Shown here in pieces: positions 8,480 through 13,551 of a DNA stretch of 21,015 bases (its first letter is position 1; every line of letters begins with the position of its first letter). The DNA is from Anaerolineales bacterium (GTDB taxonomy: Bacteria > Chloroflexota > Anaerolineae > Anaerolineales > UBA4823). The DNA is taken from the NCBI GenBank assembly GCA_022865865.1, contig JALHTN010000397.1, positions 1 through 21,015 of the forward strand. Direction: 5' to 3'. The notes beneath the pieces are model-generated. The model was not told where the DNA came from. It saw only the letters and a list, made by a program, of their open reading frames with translations, and made no database searches. The position numbers were made by a program, and so were the translations under genes.

Positions 8480-8625
8480 CGATTCAATACGGTTAAGAAA
8501 ACCCCGCAGGTTTCCCTTAGGTGCACCATTCGCGTGCTGGACATGCCGTATCACCAGCCGCTCATGGCGCGCTAATTAATGTGATCTATAAACCGTTGGT
8601 AGGCCACATCCATTCCAGATCGAGA

Positions 8626-9195
8626 TCACAGGTCCAGGGTATCGCGCAGGGTGTTCAGTTCCACTTCAGAAGGAAGCCAGACCAGCTGGGGATCAAGATG
8701 GTAAGTCCATGGAACGGAAATCTTCCAGCCATTCCGCATTCGCATTCCATGATAGATGCTTTCGGGATCTTCCACTTTATCGCCTTCAAAACCATCGATG
8801 ATGTTGTGCACCTTCGTAAAGCCAGCCTTGGCAAGCGCATTAACCGCCATAGCACTGCGACCGCCCGACCGGCACATGACCAGGATCGTATCCTCCGGCT
8901 TGAAACGCGCTTGCACGTGAGCGATGAAATCTGTATTGACCACCACAGAATAATTTCCCTTACCGACATCCCATGTGTAGCTGGGGAAGGCAAGGGGAAC
9001 ATTCGCCGCCATTTCCGCATGGCCGATCAATACGTATTCTTCGAAGGTGCGCACGTCAAGCACTTTGATCCGCTCAGGATCGGATTTCCACATTTCGTAA
9101 GCTTCCCGGGCGGTTACATAAAGCCCCAGGCTGGTCAGTTTTTCCTCAGGTACCTGGTGACTTGAATGCGAGGTGGATATTTCGACAGTATTCAT
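8626..9195 (-). CDS. Rhodanese-like sulfurtransferase (copy 1)
   Basis: This is a single rhodanese domain protein of 189 residues. Order of features: GLYVTAREAYEMW, the VLDVRTFEEYVLIGHAEMA block near residues 45-63, a variable insert, then the active-site loop at residues 108-114 (CRSGGRS) with Cys108 as the presumed persulfide-forming residue. KVHNIIDGFEGDKV follows, and a conserved extension HGMRMRNGWK...PW.YHLDPQLVW ends it. No signal peptide or membrane helix is seen, so it should be cytoplasmic. Rhodaneses move sulfane sulfur from thiosulfate or persulfides to acceptors such as cyanide or thiols. The 9476-10036 gene is a clear paralogue. AAAGG lies four bases before ATG 9195. Confidence 0.9.
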   Translation of the reverse strand: MNTVEISTSHSSHQVPEEKLTSLGLYVTAREAYEMWKSDPERIKVLDVRTFEEYVLIGHAEMAANVPLAFPSYTWDVGKGNYSVVVNTDFIAHVQARFKPEDTILVMCRSGGRSAMAVNALAKAGFTKVHNIIDGFEGDKVEDPESIYHGMRMRNGWKISVPWTYHLDPQLVWLPSEVELNTLRDTLDL

Positions 9196-9238
9196 TTTAC
9201 CTTTTCCTTTTTGATTATTTTCACTTTAGTTTCGAGTG

Positions 9239-9271
9239 GGCGCCAAACGCCAGGGTTGGTCGTTTGGCGCC
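9239..9271. repeat. Perfect 11-bp inverted repeat upstream of rhodanese copy 1
   Basis: GGCGCCAAACG (9239-9249) and CGTTTGGCGCC (9261-9271) form a perfect stem with an 11-base loop. It stands 43 bases before the start of rhodanese copy 1 and after the stop of copy 2, so it may be an RNA hairpin between two cistrons or an operator. No T-run follows on either strand. Confidence 0.7.
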
Positions 9272-9324
9272 TATTTACAACTCAATCTTGCTTTGCGAAA
9301 TACCCTTTAATTTGAGATGTATCC

Positions 9325-9340
9325 CGACTACCCTAGCCGC
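9325..9340. repeat. 16-bp direct repeat, intergenic copy
   Basis: CGACTACCCTAGCCGC occurs here and again at 10121-10136. In the second place it covers the last codons and stop of the DszB-like gene. Both copies lie on the upstream side of a rhodanese gene, with a hairpin in between, so this copy may mark an old tandem duplication. The flanks do not match beyond 16 bases. Confidence 0.55.
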
Positions 9341-9475
9341 AAACCCTCTACCTCGAGTCCGCCTCCTTCAGGAAGCTTGCGTCATCTACTTTGCGGTCTG
9401 CTGATTTTAATCGCCGCGATGGGACAACCTCAACTTACAGACGCCCCATGACGATGCGGTAGCCGGGTCCGGAAT

Positions 9476-10036
9476 CTAGTTCGTAGGATCAGGATCGACC
9501 CACATCAGATCCGGATGGAAACCGTACCCCCAGGGCAACCCGGCGTTCTTCCAGCCGTTGCGCAAATGCTTGCCGTGGTAAACGCTCCCCAGGTCGTCCA
9601 CACGGTCACCTTCCAGACCGGTGACGATGTTATAGACATTGAGAAAACCGGCCTGTGCCAGCATATTGACTGCCATCGCGCCGCGGCCGCCGGTGGCGCA
9701 GTACACCAGGATCGTGTCGGTAGGAGCGTACAGCTCCTGCACGGACGGGATAAAATCGGGGTTGAGCTCCCCATAGCAACCTGGCGGCCTGCCGGGCAGG
9801 GAGGGACCTTTGGGGTCGTACTTGGGAAAGACAAAGGGGACATTATATGCCATTTCCAAGTGACCGACAAAGGTATACTCCTCAAAGGTGCGCACGTCCA
9901 GGATGTTGACCCCCTCGGGGTCCGCCTCCCACATGGTGTAAGCCTCTTTGGGCGTCACATAAAGCCCCAGCGCCGTTTTGTTTGATTCGGGTATCTCGAA
10001 GGCAGGCGATTTGGCAGATATCGCTTCATTGGTCAT
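9476..10036 (-). CDS. Rhodanese-like sulfurtransferase (copy 2)
   Basis: This 186-residue paralogue of the 8626-9195 gene shares GLYVTPKEAY, ILDVRTFEEYTFVGHLEMAYNVPF and the C-terminal HLRNGWKNAGLPWGY..HPDLMW extension. The presumed active-site loop is CATGGRG (Cys113), differing from the CRSGGRS of copy 1, so acceptor or donor preference may differ. Copy 2 has a longer Pro/Gly-rich insert near residues 72-90. It appears cytoplasmic, without a signal peptide. ATG 10036 has AAGGAG eight bases upstream. A 14-bp perfect hairpin separates it from the DszB-like gene 87 bases upstream; co-transcription is likely. Confidence 0.9.
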   Translation of the reverse strand: MTNEAISAKSPAFEIPESNKTALGLYVTPKEAYTMWEADPEGVNILDVRTFEEYTFVGHLEMAYNVPFVFPKYDPKGPSLPGRPPGCYGELNPDFIPSVQELYAPTDTILVYCATGGRGAMAVNMLAQAGFLNVYNIVTGLEGDRVDDLGSVYHGKHLRNGWKNAGLPWGYGFHPDLMWVDPDPTN

Positions 10037-10057
10037 TTGCTGATCTCCTTACACTCA

Positions 10058-10094
10058 GCTGTGGTGTATGGGCAGGACTTCCATACACCACAGC
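10058..10094. repeat. Perfect 14-bp inverted repeat before rhodanese copy 2
   Basis: GCTGTGGTGTATGG (10058-10071) and CCATACACCACAGC (10081-10094) pair perfectly around a 9-base loop. On the minus strand the stem ends about seven bases before the AAGGAG of rhodanese copy 2. It has no T-run, so a processing/stability hairpin or regulator site is more likely than a terminator. Confidence 0.75.
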
Positions 10095-10120
10095 AATAAA
10101 TATTCTGGTAGGCTTTCTCT

Positions 10121-10136
10121 CGACTACCCTAGCCGC
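10121..10136. repeat. 16-bp direct repeat, copy at the end of the DszB-like gene
   Basis: This is the partner of 9325-9340 (CGACTACCCTAGCCGC). It encodes the last residues and stop of the DszB-like gene on the minus strand. Confidence 0.55.
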
Positions 10137-11299
10137 GCCGTCATCGCTTCTTCTAGCGTTGTCGGCTGGGGAATCCTGGCCTTGCTGCGTATCTTCCACT
10201 CTTCCTCGAGCAACTCGGCTGCTGCCTTCTCCAGGAATTCTGGCGCGGACCACTCAAACACATCGAAGTCGTTCTCGATATAGCCGTGGCTCAACATAAA
10301 GTCCTTGTTGATCTGCAGGGCTTCCAGGTTGTAGGGCGACAGGCTGGGCACCATGTCGACGAGTTTGATGCCTTCATATGTATCCTCGGCATCCAAATAA
10401 TAGGTTCCCTTGTTGAGGATGACCGCTGCAGCGTGCTTGTGCTCGTTGGCCCAGCGTCCCACTTTGATCATAGCCTTCATTAGCGCGACGATGACCTCGG
10501 GGTGCTCTTCGCAGGCCACATCAGAAACCGTCATGGTCGCCGGGACGTTGGCCCCTTGCAGGGTCCAGTCCGGATAGTTGGCCAGGTTCTCGATGGCCTT
10601 GACCTTGCTCGTCTGCTCCTGGAGGTGCTGGAAGACCTTGCTTTGCGTGTAAATCGCATCTATTTTGCCTTCGAGAAGAGGTGTCTCCAGCGGGCGGAAC
10701 CCCAGGTCGTTCTTGATGTCGCGCTTGAGCCATAGCTCCGAAGGATTCTCAATCGGGGCGAGCATCGCAGGAAGGTCGTACCAGTCATCCGGGTACGGGA
10801 AATCGACGATCTCTACGTCGTCGCGGGTCATGCCGTTCATTCGGAGCATCAGCTCGATGCCTTGTTCCTCCTGGAAACGCCACCAGTCGTTCTTAATGAC
10901 GTTCAGACTCTTCGAGAGGCCGATCTTCTTGCCCTTCAGATCCGTCATGCGATAGATATCGTCCCTGGAGCGCACCAGCATACAGCCGCCTTCGTAGACA
11001 TGCGTCGCGCCAATGAGCCGGGTGCGGCGGATGTCGGCCTGGGTGTGGATGGCCGGGGCGCTCCCGCCATAACGCATCAGGTTGTCGAGGTTGTGAACGT
11101 AGTGGGGATACCAGTCGTTCTCGATGGTGGAACGCAAGTATTTGTATGTGATGCCGATCTTCTTAAGCTCTGCCCTCACCCAACCGAGCTCCTGGTCGAC
11201 GTTACTGGGGGATATCAACGGGCAGTTGGTGTAGTAGAACTCGTTCCAATCTACATCGACGGAACGCATTGTCTTGCCTTTGATCGTCATTGTACCCAT
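10124..11299 (-). CDS. DszB-like (2'-hydroxybiphenyl-2-sulfinate desulfinase-like) protein
   Basis: The product has 391 residues, no signal peptide, and the fold signatures of the NMT1/SsuA-type periplasmic-binding superfamily. Several blocks match DszB of Rhodococcus. YTNCP (Cys26) corresponds to YSNCP (Cys27). PHYVHNLDNLMRYGG, with His66 and Arg76, matches the His60/Arg70 pair with the same ten-residue spacing and the GG after the Arg. TRLIGAT, LKGKKIGLS and, near the end, DVFEWSAPEFLEKA also match. In DszB, Cys27, His60 and Arg70 are catalytic for C-S cleavage releasing sulfite. This makes a desulfinase-type enzyme more likely than a transport protein, but the substrate is unknown. ATG 11299 has AAGGAG nine bases upstream. 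It is the first gene before two rhodaneses. Confidence 0.72.
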   Translation of the reverse strand: MGTMTIKGKTMRSVDVDWNEFYYTNCPLISPSNVDQELGWVRAELKKIGITYKYLRSTIENDWYPHYVHNLDNLMRYGGSAPAIHTQADIRRTRLIGATHVYEGGCMLVRSRDDIYRMTDLKGKKIGLSKSLNVIKNDWWRFQEEQGIELMLRMNGMTRDDVEIVDFPYPDDWYDLPAMLAPIENPSELWLKRDIKNDLGFRPLETPLLEGKIDAIYTQSKVFQHLQEQTSKVKAIENLANYPDWTLQGANVPATMTVSDVACEEHPEVIVALMKAMIKVGRWANEHKHAAAVILNKGTYYLDAEDTYEGIKLVDMVPSLSPYNLEALQINKDFMLSHGYIENDFDVFEWSAPEFLEKAAAELLEEEWKIRSKARIPQPTTLEEAMTARLG

Positions 11300-11640
11300 G
11301 TCTTATTTCTCCTTGTATTTATGAGTTTCCAGGGAAAGCAGGCAGTCGGTTGACTGCTCATATCTTTTGCTTCCTCGGTCACAATTGGTTTTTTTGATTC
11401 ATCCTGTTGCTCATCGCCTGACCGGCCGTGATGACGAGTTGATTTTAATCCAGATCCGGCCGCCTGGATGATCTGGTTGTGTTTATCTCCGTGCGCTTTT
11501 TATTTTTAGTTCTGACCTACCTCCTTTCTAAGATTCAGGGACTGGCGGCTCGCGATTTGCGTACGAAACGCAGGGTTCGCGTTCTACCATGATGATTTCC
11601 TTCATGTTTTCTGGCTATCTTCGCTGCGTCAACGATCAGC
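11300..11640. other. Intergenic region upstream of the DszB-like gene (no gene seen)
   Basis: This stretch between the SHOCT stop and the DszB-like start holds no convincing frame. It contains a small hairpin GCAGTC-GGTT-GACTGC (11343-11358). It also contains a weak minus-strand promoter candidate, TTGTGA (11379-11384), a 16-base spacer, and TATGAG (11357-11362), about 55 bases before ATG 11299. The remainder shows nothing I can name. Confidence 0.5.
11357..11384 (-). promoter_or_regulatory. Possible promoter of the DszB-like/rhodanese set
   Basis: TTGTGA, 16-base spacer, TATGAG on the minus strand; each hexamer matches the sigma-70 consensus at four of six bases. Overlap of the -10 box with the 11343-11358 hairpin could allow regulation. 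Confidence 0.28.
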
Positions 11641-11979
11641 TTACAGCAGTTTACTCTTGGCAGCGGCAAACTCTTCATCGGTCAGCACACCTGAATCATG
11701 AAGCTGGGCGAGCTGCTGGAGTTGGGCAGTCAGATCTGCCGCAGGAGCCTGCTCAAGCGGAGCTGCGTACTGCTCCGGTGGTGGCGCATACTGCTCCTGC
11801 GTGTCAGCTGCGCCCTGCTCATAAGCCTGATCATACTCTTGCTGCGCATCAGCATCTTGCTGCGCATACTTCTGGTTCTGGTGGTGGTGTACCGCGCCGG
11901 CGGTTCCCGCCACGACTGCTGTTCCTACAGCAACGGTCGCCACCCTTCTTCTACGCATTCTTCTTCTGGCTCTAGGCAT
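11641..11979 (-). CDS. SHOCT-domain protein with N-terminal hydrophobic segment
   Basis: The product has 112 residues. It begins with a very basic run (MPRARRRMRRRR) followed by a short hydrophobic segment (VATVAVGTAVVAGTAGAV). This may be a weak membrane anchor. A Gln/Ala/Tyr-rich linker follows (residues 33-80). It ends with a SHOCT domain at about 82-112 (LTAQLQQLAQLHDSGVLTDEEF), a short C-terminal helical module thought to mediate oligomerisation. GGAGG lies five bases before ATG 11979. The DUF6325 gene is 43 bases upstream on the same strand. SHOCT and DUF6325 genes are frequent neighbours, so a common function is likely but unknown. Confidence 0.82.
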   Translation of the reverse strand: MPRARRRMRRRRVATVAVGTAVVAGTAGAVHHHQNQKYAQQDADAQQEYDQAYEQGAADTQEQYAPPPEQYAAPLEQAPAADLTAQLQQLAQLHDSGVLTDEEFAAAKSKLL

Positions 11980-12022
11980 TTCAACCTCCTGATCTTTTGT
12001 TTAGGTAGGGACTCAATCCCGG

Positions 12023-12454
12023 CTATGCTTCAGCCTGGGCAAATACTTCCAGCGTTTCATTCACCACCTCGAAGGGGATGCGGTCATACATCACCATCCG
12101 GCCGCTGGCACGGGTTACAGCTTCACCAAACTTGATCGCCCACAGGTTTTCAAATAACAGTAAAGCGGCAGTGGTGTTATCTTCCATCGCCTCAGCGATA
12201 AACTCGATATCTTCGACCTGGATGATGCCGCTGATTTCCACTTCCAGCGGATCGAAGAAAGCCAGCATATTGGGAGCCAGCTCTTCAATCTCGAGCACCT
12301 TAACATCCCCATCCTGATCCTTCACGATGATGACCAGATCGATCACCCGGATGATTTTGTTCTCGACCAGCTTGAGCAATTCGGGTAAGCTCTCACCGGT
12401 TAGCTGGTCGGTTTTGAATTCAAGGGCCAGAAAATCTATTGGGCCGTAAGTCAT
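12023..12454 (-). CDS. DUF6325 family protein
   Basis: This 143-residue soluble acidic protein has no membrane segment. The pattern of GPIDFLALEF at the start, VENKIIRVIDLVIIVKDQDGDV, an acidic LEIEELAPN, the VEDIEFIAEAMEDNTTAALLLFEN segment, and WAIKFGEAV near residue 105 agrees with the DUF6325 family as I remember it. Such proteins are small, often next to SHOCT-domain genes, and uncharacterised. The alternation of beta strand and helix suggests a ferredoxin-like fold (inference). It lies between the LURP-one-like gene (88 bases upstream) and the SHOCT gene. Confidence 0.75.
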   Translation of the reverse strand: MTYGPIDFLALEFKTDQLTGESLPELLKLVENKIIRVIDLVIIVKDQDGDVKVLEIEELAPNMLAFFDPLEVEISGIIQVEDIEFIAEAMEDNTTAALLLFENLWAIKFGEAVTRASGRMVMYDRIPFEVVNETLEVFAQAEA

Positions 12455-12542
12455 TGTATTTCTCCTTTCGCCATAATAAAATTCGTCCTACACAGTTGGT
12501 GGGAGGGCGGCCTCCAAGATTTGCCCTTCCCACATCATTCGC

Positions 12543-13091
12543 TCAGCGGCCTTCGTGAGACATTTCGTCGATGCAAACCGCCACTGCCAGGATAATGATG
12601 TCATCCTGGCCAGGATCGATCGCAACCCCGTAGCTATCGCGCAGGCGGAACCATTTTTTAGAGACTTCGGCCACCTTATCGCGGCCTTCGCCGATCGTGT
12701 ACTCGTGGTCTAATATGTTTCCTTTCACCTCCAGGTCTTGCCCGCCTTTGATTTTGACCACCCAGCGTTCTCGAACGGGGGTGATCAGGGCTTTTTTGAC
12801 CGTGGCGAGATTCTCGCCCTTTGGTCCTTCGATCTCCATGCTGTCTTTGACGCGCAGCTTGCGTTCCTGGATCTTGGCCAACTCGCTGCCGTGCGCGTCT
12901 TCGAAGACAAAGGTCGAGCGCACCCGCAGCGCCTTGCCATCGATCTTGAATACCTTCTGACCTTGTTCATTCTCGATCCAGAAGTCGTCGCCAATGGTTA
13001 CCATCTTCTGGCGCATCTGGTAGCGCTTACCCCCGCCGCCCGGTCGCCCGAGCTGGCGGTCATCTCGTCGTTCTTGTCGTCTGCCTGGCAT
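12543..13091 (-). CDS. LURP-one-related (LOR) family protein
   Basis: The protein has 182 residues. A disordered Arg/Gly-rich N-terminus (residues 1-23) precedes a tubby-like beta-barrel made of repeated strands. The repeats are YQMRQKMVTIGDDFWIEN, GQKVFKIDGKALRVRSTFVFED, LAKIQERKLRVKDSMEIE, and later HEYTIGEGRDKVAEVSKKWF. Together they match the LURP-one/LOR family, which is related to scramblase and tubby C-terminal domains. Bacterial members are of unknown role. Start: ATG 13091 has AAGGAG eight bases upstream; a longer frame from 13127 lacks this. It is the first gene of the LOR-DUF6325-SHOCT set. Confidence 0.82.
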   Translation of the reverse strand: MPGRRQERRDDRQLGRPGGGGKRYQMRQKMVTIGDDFWIENEQGQKVFKIDGKALRVRSTFVFEDAHGSELAKIQERKLRVKDSMEIEGPKGENLATVKKALITPVRERWVVKIKGGQDLEVKGNILDHEYTIGEGRDKVAEVSKKWFRLRDSYGVAIDPGQDDIIILAVAVCIDEMSHEGR

Positions 13092-13190
13092 TGCTAATTC
13101 TCCTTTATTAACTCCTGGACATGTCAACCCGAAATTTAGGTTCGTTATGTGCGGTTCGATTTCGAATATACCGGTTTCCGCATATTATCA

Positions 13191-13448
13191 TCAAATTTCC
13201 AGACGCTTCACTAAAATTACTATTAGATGAAGCTCATAGAGAGTGTTGAGCACACCGGCCAGGGCAGCCTGGTCGCTCAATTCGCCCTCCAGGGTTGTGA
13301 TCGGGGGGATTTCCTCCGCCGTGGCCTGATAGGTCGTCATGCCTTCCAGACGATCTGACCAATTTGGATCGATCCGTCCTTGCACAACAATCTGGTAGGT
13401 GCCGGGGCAATCGAAGGGGATTTGTTTCCTTGACGCCAAACCATACAT
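13191..13448 (-). CDS. Small protein of unknown family, 85 residues
   Basis: The product has no signal peptide or membrane helix. Notable is YQIVVQGRIDPNWSDRLEGM near residues 19-38, followed by an acidic TTLEGELSDQAALAGVLNTL segment and a hydrophobic end (LHLIVILVKRLEI). The pattern 'VVxGRIDPxWSDxLxGM...TTLxGxLxDQAALxGVLNTLYxL' occurs in small hypothetical proteins of several phyla. Start: ATG 13448 has a TATGAT box six bases upstream, so transcription would begin at the ATG (leaderless). A GTG at 13487 extends the frame by 13 residues but has no ribosome binding site. Three 11-bp-spaced repeats lie upstream. Confidence 0.65.
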   Translation of the reverse strand: MYGLASRKQIPFDCPGTYQIVVQGRIDPNWSDRLEGMTTYQATAEEIPPITTLEGELSDQAALAGVLNTLYELHLIVILVKRLEI

Positions 13449-13454
13449 GAACTG

Positions 13455-13460
13455 ATCATA
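13455..13460 (-). promoter_or_regulatory. -10 box of the 85-residue protein gene, probably leaderless
   Basis: TATGAT on the minus strand stands six bases before ATG 13448. No good -35 box is found at the usual distance (a T-run lies there), which would fit a promoter needing an activator at the repeats just upstream. Confidence 0.4.
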
Positions 13461-13491
13461 GATGATCTTCTCGCGAAAAAAAACCACCTAA

Positions 13492-13520
13492 AGGTGTATT
13501 TGAGGTGTATATGAGGTGTA
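13492..13520. repeat. Three direct repeats of AGGTGTA at 11-bp spacing
   Basis: AGGTGTA occurs at 13492-13498, 13503-13509 and 13514-13520, separated by four bases each, i.e. one helical turn apart. Read on the minus strand the units are TACACCT, lying 32 bases or more upstream of the -10 box at 13455-13460. Seven-base repeats with four-base spacers are the layout of OmpR/PhoB-type binding sites. The binding protein is not known. Confidence 0.6.
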
Positions 13521-13551
13521 GAAGGATAGGGTTTTAGGGAGGGAAGTGAGG

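Noticed and set aside
8410..8544. 45-residue N-terminal extension of the BASS transporter
   Set aside because: It reads through two perfect hairpins, is not hydrophobic, and ATG 8409 has a good ribosome binding site.
10124..11299. Reading as a periplasmic ABC substrate-binding protein
   Set aside because: The fold is shared, but there is no signal peptide or permease/ATPase gene nearby, and the DszB Cys/His/Arg pattern is present.
11641..13520. CRISPR or satellite array
   Set aside because: The only regular repeat is three 7-base units at 13492-13520; there are no spacers of uniform length or cas genes.
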